DNA of 64,000 nucleotides, taken from Rhizobiales bacterium CCH3-A5 (GTDB lineage: Bacteria; Pseudomonadota; Alphaproteobacteria; Rhizobiales; Beijerinckiaceae). The notes under the pieces are model-generated. The model worked only from the letters and a program-made list of their open reading frames with translations, ran no database searches and was not told where the DNA came from. The stretch spans positions 101,139 to 165,138 of the forward strand of contig LSIB01000156.1 of NCBI GenBank assembly GCA_001556025.1, in the 5' to 3' direction. This document shows, piece after piece, positions 55,871 through 64,000 of this stretch. The position numbers and the translations under genes were made by a program. Each line of letters opens with the position of its first letter. Position 1 is the stretch's first letter.

Positions 55871-56967
55871 GCGCCGCACCCATCACCCTCCCGCGCTGGG
55901 CCGACGCCGGCCTCGTGCCGCTCGTCTCGGTCGCGGCAGCGCTCGTCGTCGCCGGGCTCGTCGTCATCGGCATCGGCGAGAGCCCGCTGGAAGCGACCGC
56001 GCTTTTGCTTCGCGGCTCTCTCGGCAGCGCCGAGGGGCTGGCCTTCACGCTCTACTACACCACGAACTTCATCTTCACGGGGCTCGCTGTTGCGGTCGCC
56101 TTCCATGCCGGGCTGTTCAATATCGGCGGCGAGGGCCAGGCGACGATCGCCGGCATTTTTGCGGCGCTCGCCTGCCTCTGGCTCGCGCCGCTGCCGGGCA
56201 TCCTGCTCGTGCCGCTGGCGATCCTGGCGGCGGCGGCGGGCGGCGGGCTCTATGCCTTCATCCCCGGCTGGCTGCAGGCGACGCGCGGCAGCCATGTCGT
56301 GATCACCACGATCATGCTCAATTTCATCGCTGCGACGCTTCTGGTCTATCTGCTCGTCGAAAAGATCGGGAAGCCCGGCTCGATGCAGCCCGAGACGCCG
56401 GAATTCGCCAAACACGCCATCCTGACGCCGATGCATCTCCTGCTCGCGCCGCTGGGCGTCACCCTGCCGGCGACGCCGCTGAACTCGTCGTTTCTGCTGG
56501 CGCTGGCGGCGCTGGTCGCGGTCTGGGCGCTGATCTTCCGCTCGCGGCTGGGTTACGCCATCCGCACCACCGGGGCCAATCCGAGGGCCGCCGCCTATGC
56601 CGGCATCTCGCCGGCGCGCATCACCATGGTGGCGATGGCGATCTCGGGCGCGCTCGCCGGCGGGCTCGCGGTCAACGAGGCGATGGGCGTGCAGCACCGG
56701 CTCGTGCTCGATTTCACCGCCGGCTACGGTTTCGTCGGCATCGCGGTGGCGCTGATGGGGCGCGGCCACCCGGTCGGCGTGGCGCTCGCAGCCTTCCTGT
56801 TCGGCATCCTCTATCAGGGCGGGGCGGAGCTCTCCTTCGACAAGCCGACCATCACGCGCGACATGGTCGTCGTCATCGGCGGCGTCATCATCCTGTTCGC
56901 CGGCGCGCTCGATGGGCTGTTCCGGCGCGTCGTGGCGAGCGGTCTCGCACTCGGACGGCGGAGCTGA
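55867..56967 (+). CDS. Nucleoside ABC transporter permease 1
   Basis: A 366-aa permease of the BPD_transp_2 family with about nine membrane segments. It includes FHAGLFNIGGEGQATIAG, VVITTIMLNFIAATLLVYLL and AIRTTGANPRAAAYAGISP, the cytoplasmic loop that touches the ATPase. A GTG start overlapping the ATPase stop (GTGA) is used. It pairs with the next permease. Confidence 0.92.
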   Translation: MSAAPITLPRWADAGLVPLVSVAAALVVAGLVVIGIGESPLEATALLLRGSLGSAEGLAFTLYYTTNFIFTGLAVAVAFHAGLFNIGGEGQATIAGIFAALACLWLAPLPGILLVPLAILAAAAGGGLYAFIPGWLQATRGSHVVITTIMLNFIAATLLVYLLVEKIGKPGSMQPETPEFAKHAILTPMHLLLAPLGVTLPATPLNSSFLLALAALVAVWALIFRSRLGYAIRTTGANPRAAAYAGISPARITMVAMAISGALAGGLAVNEAMGVQHRLVLDFTAGYGFVGIAVALMGRGHPVGVALAAFLFGILYQGGAELSFDKPTITRDMVVVIGGVIILFAGALDGLFRRVVASGLALGRRS

Positions 56968-56969
56968 CG

Positions 56970-57944
56970 ATGGAGTGGGTCCAGACACTCGCGGTCATTC
57001 TCGATTCCGGTGTCCGACTCTCGATCCCGCTGCTCTGCGCCGCGATGGCGGGGTTGTGGTCGGAACGGGCCGGCGTCGTCGATATCGGGCTCGAGGGCAA
57101 GATGCTGGTCGCGGCCTTCGCGGCGGGCGTGATCGCGTATCAGAGCGGTTCCGCCTGGGCGGGGCTCGGGGCCGGCATGCTGGCGGCGATCCTGCTCTCG
57201 CTGGTCCATGGCTTCGCCGCCATCACCTGGCGCGGCAACCAGATCGTCTCGGGCGTCGCGATCAACATGCTGGCGGCGGGGCTGACCGTGATCCTCGGCA
57301 ACGCCTGGTATGGGCAGGGCGGGCGCACCCCCTCGCTGGAGGGCGCGGCGCGCTTTCCCGACATCGCCCTGCCTTTCGCGGGCGCGGCGCGCCAGAACAT
57401 ACCCATCCTCGGGACGCTCTATGACGAGGTCGTCTCCGGTCATGCCGCGCTGGTCTATCTCGCTTTCGCCAGCGTGGCGCTGACGGCTTTCGTGCTGAAG
57501 CGGACGCGGTTCGGACTGCGCCTGCGCGCGGTCGGCGAGAACCCGGCGGCTGTCGACACCGCCGGCATCTCGGTCGCCGGTCTTCGCTATGCGGCGGTGG
57601 TTATCTGCGGCGCGCTGTGCGGGCTCGGCGGGACCTATCTCGCCGTCTCGCAATCGGCCGGCTTCCTGCCGCACATGACCGCCGGCAAGGGCTTCATCGC
57701 GCTGGCGGCGGTGATCTTCGCCAATTGGCGCCCCGTTCCGGCGCTGTGGGCCTGCCTGCTCTTCGGGATGCTGGATGCGGTGGCGATCCGCCTGCAGGGC
57801 GTCTCGCTGCCCGGCATCGGGCTCGTGCCCGTGCAGGCGATCCAGGCCCTGCCCTATCTGATGACGATCATCCTGCTTGCCGGTTTCATCGGCAAATCGA
57901 CCCCGCCCAAGGCGTCGGGGCTGCCCTATGTCAAGGAACGCTGA
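56970..57944 (+). CDS. Nucleoside ABC transporter permease 2
   Basis: A 324-aa BPD_transp_2 permease. It shows GVRLSIPLLCAAMAGLWSER, the DIGLEGKMLVAAFAAGV helix and LRAVGENPAAVDTAGISVAG (ATPase-contact loop). It forms a heterodimeric channel with the preceding permease. The start is two bases after that gene's stop, and cytidine deaminase follows after four bases. Confidence 0.92.
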   Translation: MEWVQTLAVILDSGVRLSIPLLCAAMAGLWSERAGVVDIGLEGKMLVAAFAAGVIAYQSGSAWAGLGAGMLAAILLSLVHGFAAITWRGNQIVSGVAINMLAAGLTVILGNAWYGQGGRTPSLEGAARFPDIALPFAGAARQNIPILGTLYDEVVSGHAALVYLAFASVALTAFVLKRTRFGLRLRAVGENPAAVDTAGISVAGLRYAAVVICGALCGLGGTYLAVSQSAGFLPHMTAGKGFIALAAVIFANWRPVPALWACLLFGMLDAVAIRLQGVSLPGIGLVPVQAIQALPYLMTIILLAGFIGKSTPPKASGLPYVKER

Positions 57945-57948
57945 GCCC

Positions 57949-58362
57949 ATGCCTGCCGTCGAGCCGGATTTCGATGCGCTGTTTTCAGCCGCAGCCGCCG
58001 TGCAGGCACGGGCCTACGCGCCCTATTCACGGTTCAAGGTGGGGGCAGCGCTGCTCGCCGATGACGGCGCGGTCTATGCCAGCTGCAATGTCGAGAACGC
58101 AGCCTATCCGTCGGGCAGTTGCGCCGAGCAGGGCGCGATCTCGGCGATGATCGCCGGCGGCGGACGCGCGATCATGGCGCTCGTCGTCCATGGCGAGGGC
58201 GAAGAACTGGTGACGCCCTGCGGCGCCTGCCGGCAGCGCATCCGCGAATTCGCGCAAGCCGACATGCCGGTCGCCATCGCGGGGCCCGAAGGCATCCGCA
58301 CCCGCTTTTCGCTGTCGGCGCTGTTGCCAGCCTCGTTCGGACCAGCCAATTTGCGGCGGTGA
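57949..58362 (+). CDS. cdd: Cytidine deaminase
   Basis: A 137-aa homotetrameric-type cytidine deaminase. YAPYSRFKVGAALL leads the family signature. The zinc site is SGSCAEQGAI (Cys and catalytic Glu) with PCGACRQRI (two Cys). It converts cytidine and deoxycytidine to uridine forms, which the downstream deoA product can split. The start at 57949 follows the permease stop closely. Confidence 0.95.
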   Translation: MPAVEPDFDALFSAAAAVQARAYAPYSRFKVGAALLADDGAVYASCNVENAAYPSGSCAEQGAISAMIAGGGRAIMALVVHGEGEELVTPCGACRQRIREFAQADMPVAIAGPEGIRTRFSLSALLPASFGPANLRR

Positions 58363-58424
58363 TTTGCACCGGCCCAACCCCGGCCCCGCGTGGCGAATTG
58401 CAAAGGCTCCGGGGGCGGACCGAG

Positions 58425-59237
58425 ATGGCGGTGGATGCGATCTTCGACAAGGCGGCTTCGACGCTGATCGACCGGGGCGTCGATGGCCCGATCGACTGCG
58501 CGATCGTGCTCGGCACCGGACTCGGCCGGATCGCCGAGGAGATGCTGACCAAGGCGACGATCCCCTATGCCGACATTCCGGGCTTCCCGCAGGGGCAGGT
58601 CTCCGGCCATGCCCGGCAGCTCAGTTATGGTTCGCTCTATGGCAAACAGGTCCTGCTCTTCCAGGGCCGGGCGCATTACTATGAGGGGGGCGATTCCGCC
58701 GTGATGCGGGTGCCGATCGGCATGCTCGCAGCCTTCGGCTCGCCGCCGCTGATCCTGACCAATGCGGCCGGTTCTCTGAAACCGGATCTGCGCCCGGGCG
58801 GCATGGCGGTGATCACCGACCACATCAATTTCAACGGGCCCAACCCACTCGTCGGCGATGAGGGCGACGGCCGCTTCGTGCCGATGGTCGATGCCTACGA
58901 CCCGCATCTGCGGACGCGGCTGAAGAAGGCCGCCGCGTCCGCCGGCACGCATCTCGGCGAGGGCGTCTATATGTGGTTCTCCGGGCCGAGCTTCGAGACG
59001 CCCGCCGAAATCCGTATGGCCAAGGCGATGGGGGCCGATCTCGTCGGCATGTCGACCGTGCCGGAAGTCATTCTGGCGCGGCGTCACGGCATTCGGGTGG
59101 CGGGGCTCTCGATCGTCACCAATATGGGCGCGGGGCTGATGGGCGGCGCGCCGAGTCATGGCGAGACGCGCGACACCGCGCTCACCGCGCTCACGGGCCT
59201 GCGCCGCCTGCTGCGCGCCTTCATGGCGGATCTCTGA
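58425..59237 (+). CDS. Purine-nucleoside phosphorylase
   Basis: A 270-aa trimeric-type PNP. It shows IVLGTGLGRIAEEM (phosphate loop), FQGRAHYYEGGD, LILTNAAGSLKPDL and MWFSGPSFETPAEIRMA, with GMSTVPEVILARRHGI as the base-binding region. It cleaves inosine and guanosine (and deoxy forms) to base and pentose-1-phosphate. deoC starts one base after its stop. Confidence 0.94.
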   Translation: MAVDAIFDKAASTLIDRGVDGPIDCAIVLGTGLGRIAEEMLTKATIPYADIPGFPQGQVSGHARQLSYGSLYGKQVLLFQGRAHYYEGGDSAVMRVPIGMLAAFGSPPLILTNAAGSLKPDLRPGGMAVITDHINFNGPNPLVGDEGDGRFVPMVDAYDPHLRTRLKKAAASAGTHLGEGVYMWFSGPSFETPAEIRMAKAMGADLVGMSTVPEVILARRHGIRVAGLSIVTNMGAGLMGGAPSHGETRDTALTALTGLRRLLRAFMADL

Positions 59238-59238
59238 C

Positions 59239-60009
59239 ATGTCCGACGCCGCCATCGCCGCCCGCGCGCTCTCGCTGCTCGACCTGACCGACCTCGGCGA
59301 CGAGGCGACGGAAGCAGGCGCGCTGGCGCTCTGCGCAAAGGCGCTCGCACCGCCCGTGCCGGTCGCGGCGGTCTGCCTCTGGCCGCGCTTCGTCGGCGCG
59401 GCGCGCAAGGCGCTGGGCGACGGGCCGGTCAAAATCGCGACCGTGGTGAACTTCCCCGAGGGCGGCACCGCGATCGCCCCCGTGCTGCGCGAGACCGAGG
59501 CCGCGCTCGCCGACGGGGCGGACGAGATCGATCTCGTCCTGCCCTGGAGCGTGGTGCTGACCGGCTACACCACCAGCGCCAAGGCCATGGTCAGCAACGT
59601 CAAGGGCCGCTGCGGCGACAAGCTGCTCAAGGTCATCCTGGAGACCGGCGAATATCCCGACGCCGCAAAGATACAGGCGGCGAGCGAGCTCGCCATCGCC
59701 TGCGGGGCCGATTTCATCAAGACCTCGACCGGCAAGACGCCGCGCTCGGCGTCGCTGGCGGCGGTGCGGGTGATGCTGGGCGTCATCGGCCTGACGCTGC
59801 GGCCGGTCGGCATCAAGCCGTCCGGCGGTATCCGCACGCTTGCCGACGCCAAGAGCTATCTCGCGCTCGCCGACGCCATGATGGGCGAGGGCTGGGCGAC
59901 GCCGCAGACCTTCCGCTTCGGCGCGAGCGGGCTGCATCAGGTGCTGCTCGACACGATCGCGGGCGAGGCGGGCGGCAAGGGAGTCAAAGAGGCGACCGGA
60001 CCCTATTGA
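59239..60009 (+). CDS. deoC: Deoxyribose-phosphate aldolase
   Basis: A 256-aa DeoC. The Schiff-base lysine region is [29 protein letters not shown] contains the second catalytic Lys, and [12 protein letters not shown] and KVILETGEY complete the TIM-barrel pattern. It splits deoxyribose-5-phosphate into acetaldehyde and glyceraldehyde-3-phosphate. deoA starts one base after its stop. Confidence 0.95.
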   Translation: MSDAAIAARALSLLDLTDLGDEATEAGALALCAKALAPPVPVAAVCLWPRFVGAARKALGDGPVKIATVVNFPEGGTAIAPVLRETEAALADGADEIDLVLPWSVVLTGYTTSAKAMVSNVKGRCGDKLLKVILETGEYPDAAKIQAASELAIACGADFIKTSTGKTPRSASLAAVRVMLGVIGLTLRPVGIKPSGGIRTLADAKSYLALADAMMGEGWATPQTFRFGASGLHQVLLDTIAGEAGGKGVKEATGPY

Positions 60010-60010
60010 G

Positions 60011-61339
60011 ATGAAGCTGACCCAGGAGATCATCGCCGCCAAGAGAGACGGCGCGACATTGCCGGCTCAAGACATCCGCCAGCTCATCGTGGGCCTGACC
60101 GACGGCTCGGTCAGCGAGGGGCAGGCGGCGGCCTTCGCCATGGCCGTGTTCTTCCGCGACATGGACGATGACGAGCGCGTCGCGCTGACCCTGGCGATGC
60201 GCGATTCAGGCACGGTCCTGAACTGGGACGATCTGCCGGGGCCTGCACTCGACAAGCATTCGACAGGGGGCATCGGCGATACTGTCAGCCTGCCGCTGGC
60301 AGCAGTGGTGGCGGCCTGCGGCGGCTATGTGCCGATGATATCGGGCCGGGGGCTGGGCCATACCGGCGGCACGCTCGACAAGCTCGACGCCGTGCCGGGC
60401 TATGTCACGCAGCCCGACATCGAGCTCTTCCGCAAGGTGGTGCGGGAGCATGGCTGCGCCATCATCGGCCAGACCGCCGATCTCGCCCCGGCCGACAAGC
60501 GGCTCTACGCCATCCGCGACGTTACCGCGACGGTGGAGTCGCTGCCGCTGATCACGGCCTCGATCCTGTCGAAGAAGCTCGCCGCCGGGCTGCACGGGCT
60601 GGCGATGGACGTGAAATTCGGCTCCGGGGCATTCCTCCCCGACCCGGCCAGGGCGCGTGAACTCGCAGGCGCGCTGGTCGGCGTCGCCAACGGCGCGGGC
60701 CTGCCGACCACGGCGCTGCTGACCGACATGGCCGAGCCGCTGGCGAGCGCGGCGGGCAATGGGCTCGAAGTCGCCTATGCGCTCGACCATCTGACGGGCA
60801 GGCGCCGCGAACCGCGTTTCCATCAAGTCACGGTCGCGCTCGCCGCCGAGATGCTGCTGCTGGGCAGGCTGGCGGCGGACATCACTGAGGCGACAGCGAA
60901 GATCGAGGCCGCCTTCGCCAGCGGGGCGGCGGCCGAGCGCTTTGGCCGCATGGTCGCGGCGCTGGGCGGGCCGTCCGACCTGATCGAGAAGCCGGATAAG
61001 CATCTCGACGCCGCGCCGATCGTGAAGCCGGTTTTCGCATCCGGGGCCGGCATCGTGCAGGCCATCGACACACGCGCGGTCGGGCTGGCCGTCGTGGCGC
61101 TGGGCGGCGGGCGCACCCGCCCGCAGGATGCGATCGACCAAGCCGTCGGCATCGTCGAACTCGCCGGCATCGGCGACGCAGCCGGGCCCGACCGTCCGCT
61201 CGGCATCGTCCATGCCCGCAGCGAGGCCGGTTTCGAGGCGGCCCAGGCGCGCCTGCGTCAGGCCTATCATCTCGGTGAAGCGCCCGCCGGCCACGGCGCG
61301 CTGATCACCGACCGCATCACGGAGAGTTCGAGCCGATGA
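60011..61339 (+). CDS. deoA: Thymidine phosphorylase
   Basis: A 442-aa Deo[21 protein letters not shown] is the phosphate-binding signature, followed by [40 protein letters not shown] and the C-terminal alpha/beta lobe. It converts thymidine and deoxyuridine to base and deoxyribose-1-phosphate. A phosphopentomutase gene, needed to make the 5-phosphate for DeoC, is not in the window. The stop overlaps the next start. Confidence 0.95.
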   Translation: MKLTQEIIAAKRDGATLPAQDIRQLIVGLTDGSVSEGQAAAFAMAVFFRDMDDDERVALTLAMRDSGTVLNWDDLPGPALDKHSTGGIGDTVSLPLAAVVAACGGYVPMISGRGLGHTGGTLDKLDAVPGYVTQPDIELFRKVVREHGCAIIGQTADLAPADKRLYAIRDVTATVESLPLITASILSKKLAAGLHGLAMDVKFGSGAFLPDPARARELAGALVGVANGAGLPTTALLTDMAEPLASAAGNGLEVAYALDHLTGRRREPRFHQVTVALAAEMLLLGRLAADITEATAKIEAAFASGAAAERFGRMVAALGGPSDLIEKPDKHLDAAPIVKPVFASGAGIVQAIDTRAVGLAVVALGGGRTRPQDAIDQAVGIVELAGIGDAAGPDRPLGIVHARSEAGFEAAQARLRQAYHLGEAPAGHGALITDRITESSSR

Positions 61340-62280
61340 GCCTGCTGGTGGCGATGACGGGATGGCATGTCGAGGACTGGCGCGCCCGCTTCAAGGCGGA
61401 ACTGCCCGACATGCCCGTCGTGATCCTCGGCGAGGCGTTCGACAGGCGCGCGGTGCATTACGTCGCGAGCTGGAAGCATCCGCCGGGCAGCCTCAGCGGT
61501 TTGCCCAACCTCGCCGCGATCTTCTCGCTCGGAGCCGGCGTCGACCATCTGATGATGGATGATCGGCTGCCCGATGTCGCCATCGCGCGCGTCGTCGATC
61601 CCGACCTGACGACGCGGATGAGCGAATACATCGTGCTGCACTGCCTGATGGCGCTGCGCCAGCAGCGCCGCTACGACGCGCAGCAGCGGGCCGCCCGGTG
61701 GGAGGACGACCGCAACCAGCCGGCCGCGCGCTCGGTGCGTGTCGGCGTCATGGGGCTGGGCGAGCTCGGGCTCGACGCCGTGCGCAAGCTTCAGATCATG
61801 GGGTTCGATGTCGCCGGCTGGAGCCGCTCGCCGAAAGCGATCGAAGGTCTGGCGACATTCGCAGGGGCGGATGGCATGGCTGCGTTTCTGGCCCGCACCG
61901 ACATCCTCGTCTGCCTGCTGCCGCTGACGCCCGATACGCGCGGAATCATCGACGCCAAGCTGATCGCGGGTCTCGCTCAGGACGGCCGGCTCGGCGGGCC
62001 GTTCCTGATCAATGCCGGGCGCGGGGGCTTGCAGATTGAGGCCGACATTCTGGCGGCGCTGGCGGCGGGCGCGCTGAGGGCTGCGACGCTCGACGTGTTC
62101 GAGACCGAGCCGCTGCCGGCGGAATCTCCGCTCTGGAGCCACCCCGCGGTGACGGTGACGCCGCATAATGCGGCGATGTCGGAGCCCGAAGCTGTCACCA
62201 GCCTGATCGCGGCGCAGATCAAGCGGCTGGAAGCGGGCGAGCCGCTGGAGCATGCGGTCGACCCCAAGCGGGGGTATTGA
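61336..62280 (+). CDS. D-2-hydroxyacid dehydrogenase (GhrA-like)
   Basis: A 314-aa NAD(P)-dependent dehydrogenase of the glyoxylate/hydroxypyruvate reductase A type. It has [20 protein letters not shown] (Rossmann), [20 protein letters not shown] and a catalytic Arg/Glu/His set ending [14 protein letters not shown]. The ATG overlaps the deoA stop (ATGA), so it is translated with the nucleoside operon. This places it as a possible reductase of a breakdown product of pentose or purine; the substrate is unknown. Confidence 0.88.
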   Translation: MSLLVAMTGWHVEDWRARFKAELPDMPVVILGEAFDRRAVHYVASWKHPPGSLSGLPNLAAIFSLGAGVDHLMMDDRLPDVAIARVVDPDLTTRMSEYIVLHCLMALRQQRRYDAQQRAARWEDDRNQPAARSVRVGVMGLGELGLDAVRKLQIMGFDVAGWSRSPKAIEGLATFAGADGMAAFLARTDILVCLLPLTPDTRGIIDAKLIAGLAQDGRLGGPFLINAGRGGLQIEADILAALAAGALRAATLDVFETEPLPAESPLWSHPAVTVTPHNAAMSEPEAVTSLIAAQIKRLEAGEPLEHAVDPKRGY

Positions 62281-62288
62281 GCCCCAGC

Positions 62289-62364
62289 CGTCCTTGCGAG
62301 CGCAGCGAAGCAATCCAGAGGGTTGCGCGAGACGCTGGATTGCTTCGCTGCGGTCGCAAGGACG
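62289..62364. repeat. Dispersed long-stem inverted repeat
   Basis: Arms of 30 bases (62289-62318 and 62335-62364) pair with minor mismatches around a 16-base loop. The outer part reads CGTCCTTGCGAGCGCAGCG and its complement ends GGTCGCAAGGACG. Repeats starting with this sequence are common between genes in alphaproteobacteria. Here it follows the end of the nucleoside cluster and could act as a transcript end or 3' stabiliser. Confidence 0.75.
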
Positions 62365-62461
62365 AAAAAGGCATCGTCACGGCATCGTCACGCAGTTGTC
62401 GTCGCCTTGAAACGCGACCTCGCCAATTGCCCCGGGTCATTCCTCAAGCCCGGAGCGTCCC

Positions 62462-63820
62462 ATGCGCCTGCCTCTCGTCGTCGCCCTGCTGCTCTCATCG
62501 ACCATGCTTTCCGGGGCGCAGGAGGCGCAGAAGGAGTTCCCGGCCAAGCTGCTGGGTCACGCGCTGCTGCCGGCCAACACCATGGTCGCCGCTCCCGCCG
62601 ATGCGCCCGCCGATCTCAAGGTCTCGGGCAAGTTCACCACGCCGGGCAAGCGCGTTGAGGCGGTCGGCACGGTGATGGGTCTGTCGGGCGGCCGTCCGAC
62701 GGGCTTGTCGACGCCGTTCCAGGGCCAGCCGGTGCAGGGCTTCTCCGGCATCCGCTCGCTGGGAAACAGCGAATTCCTGACGCTGACCGACAATGGCTTC
62801 GGCTCCAAGGCGAACTCGCCCGACGCGATGCTGTTCTTCCACCGCATCAAGGCCGATTTCGCCGGCGGCAAGATCGAGCGGCTTTCGACCACCTTTCTGC
62901 ACGATCCCGACAAGAAGGTTCCGTTCCGCATCGCCAACGAGGGCACCGATACGCGCTACCTGACCGGTGCCGATTTCGATCCCGAGTCGATCCAGCCGGT
63001 CGGCGGCAAGTTATGGATCGCCGAGGAGTTCGGCCCCTATCTCATCCGCGTCGACGCTGCCGGCAAGGTCGAGGCCGTGTTCGAGACGATGGTCGAGGGC
63101 AAGCCCACCCGCTCGCCCGACCATTTCGCCGTGACCACGCCGGCCGCGCCGAACCTGCCCGTCACATTCAATGTCCGCCGCTCCAAGGGCTATGAGGGCA
63201 TGGCGCAGTCGCCCGACGGGCGCTTCCTCTACCCGTTGCTGGAAGGCCCACTGTGGGACGAGGCGGCCAAGGGCAACGAGCAGCGAGACGGCAAGGAGGT
63301 GCTCCGTATCCTCGAGTTCGACGTCCAGGCCGAGAAATGGACCGGCCGCTTCTGGTTCTTCCCGCTGGAGCAGGCCGGGCTCGCCATCGGCGACTTCAAC
63401 ATGATCGACGGAACTACAGCGCTCATTATCGAAAGAGATAACGGCGAGGGCACGGCCGACAAGGCCTGCGCGCAGGGCCAGCGCGGACCCGACTGCTTCC
63501 ATGACGTGGCGAAATTCAAGCGCGTCGTGAAGATCGAGATGACCGAGGCCAATGTCGGCAAGGCGGTTCGCAAGATCGGCTTCATCGACCTGATGAAGAT
63601 CGCCGACCCGGACGGCAAGGCGAAGCAGGGTGCGATCGACGGCGTGCTGCCCTTCCCGTTCTTCACCATCGAGAACGTCGACGTGGTCGATCGGGCGGCG
63701 GGCACGATCGTCGTCGGCAACGACAACAACCTGCCGTTCTCGTCCTCGCGCGACCCGAAGAAGGCCGACGACAACGAGCTGGTGCTGCTCTCGGTGAAGG
63801 AGTTGCTGGACGCGAGGTGA
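62462..63820 (+). CDS. Exported esterase-like phytase-family protein
   Basis: A 452-aa protein. The signal peptide (MRLPLVVALLLSSTMLSGAQ) is followed by a six-bladed-propeller-type domain of the esterase-like activity of phytase family. Typical are SGIRSLGNSEFLTLTDNGFG, FDPESIQPVGGKLWIAEEFG and KGYEGMAQSPDGRFLYPLLE. Family members may hydrolyse phosphoesters of phytate or related compounds in the periplasm. It lies after the dispersed repeat and is probably transcribed on its own. Confidence 0.82.
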   Translation: MRLPLVVALLLSSTMLSGAQEAQKEFPAKLLGHALLPANTMVAAPADAPADLKVSGKFTTPGKRVEAVGTVMGLSGGRPTGLSTPFQGQPVQGFSGIRSLGNSEFLTLTDNGFGSKANSPDAMLFFHRIKADFAGGKIERLSTTFLHDPDKKVPFRIANEGTDTRYLTGADFDPESIQPVGGKLWIAEEFGPYLIRVDAAGKVEAVFETMVEGKPTRSPDHFAVTTPAAPNLPVTFNVRRSKGYEGMAQSPDGRFLYPLLEGPLWDEAAKGNEQRDGKEVLRILEFDVQAEKWTGRFWFFPLEQAGLAIGDFNMIDGTTALIIERDNGEGTADKACAQGQRGPDCFHDVAKFKRVVKIEMTEANVGKAVRKIGFIDLMKIADPDGKAKQGAIDGVLPFPFFTIENVDVVDRAAGTIVVGNDNNLPFSSSRDPKKADDNELVLLSVKELLDAR

Positions 63821-63854
63821 GGCGTGGGAGTCGGGCGCGGGAACCTCGACGGAG

Positions 63855-64000
63855 AACCCTCTCCCGGAGGGAGAGGGCAGGGTGAGGGGTCGGCCCTTTA
63901 CCGCCGCTGCTGTGACCTACCCACCGCCCGCTTCAGACTGAGCCTCGCTGGTCCAGCGTCCGTCACCTCACCCCTGCCCCTCTCCTTACAGGAGAGGGGT
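63855..64000. repeat. Intergenic double-hairpin repeat (copy 2, runs to the window end)
   Basis: CCCTCTCCC-GGA-GGGAGAGGG at 63857-63877 is followed about 100 bases later by CCCCTCTCC-TTACA-GGAGAGGGG at 63977-63999. The flanks GGGTGAGGGG and CCTCACCCC are inverted. It has the same plan as the copy at 8924-9059. No gene was seen between 63821 and the end. Confidence 0.7.

Overview
The window is a GC-rich chromosomal segment of an alphaproteobacterium. Gene content suggests the order Hyphomicrobiales, and Bosea or a close relative is my best guess: TAXI-type TRAP transporter, ornithine-lipid acyltransferase, divergent hrcA/rph-rdgB-hemW block, PBP-activator/rsmI/yraN/gshB block, and C+G-rich intergenic hairpin repeats. 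Most of it is ordinary housekeeping and metabolic sequence. The exception is a complete 10.6-kb transposon.

Region 1-13.3 kb: a truncated ferric-reductase/Rieske fusion with two small membrane-protein genes; an SDR, a chlorite-dismutase-family protein, a PPOX-fold and an AhpD-like gene with a divergent LysR regulator; tRNA-Ser(GGA); msrA; a UPF0114 protein; a TAXI/TRAP uptake system; and an animal-type haem peroxidase.

Region 13.3-25.4 kb: comM (Mg-chelatase-like competence helicase) is split after codon 282 by a Tn7-like transposon. The element runs exactly 14188-24743, starts TGT and ends ACA, and is flanked by the 5-bp target duplication GCGGG. Removing it and one duplication copy restores the comM frame. 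Its right half carries an overlapping operon tnsA-tnsB-tnsC-tniQ-tnsF. The last protein has six zinc ribbons followed by a tyrosine-recombinase fold that lacks its catalytic residues. This matches TnsF, the comM-targeting selector of Tn6022-like elements. The left half carries a three-gene restriction-modification operon (ribbon-helix-helix protein, C5-cytosine methyltransferase, DUF4928-type nuclease). A 573-aa protein at the extreme left end may be a diverged TnsE. Inverted copies of a 16-bp motif mark both ends, and one overlaps the likely tnsA start codon.

Region 25.5-43 kb: hybrid histidine kinase, olsB-like gene, gst-queG-epimerase operon, uppP, an MFS exporter, an msrQ without msrP, a HAD phosphatase, an EEP phosphatase, a Tyr/Arg-rich Tat-exported mini-protein, lepA, a YiiX-type hydrolase, an XRE-cupin/GNAT pair, a DUF3297 gene and hrcA.

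Region 43-52 kb: rph-rdgB-hemW, the PBP activator gene divergent from rsmI-yraN-gshB, a polytopic membrane protein and a moeB/thiF-type E1 enzyme.

Region 52.4-63.8 kb: a long collinear nucleoside uptake and degradation cluster. It holds a BMP-type binding protein, an MBL hydrolase, an ABC ATPase, two permeases, cdd, a purine nucleoside phosphorylase gene, deoC, deoA and a GhrA-like dehydrogenase. An exported phytase-like esterase follows. Together the cluster would import nucleosides, deaminate cytidine, cleave purine and pyrimidine nucleosides and feed deoxyribose phosphate into central metabolism.
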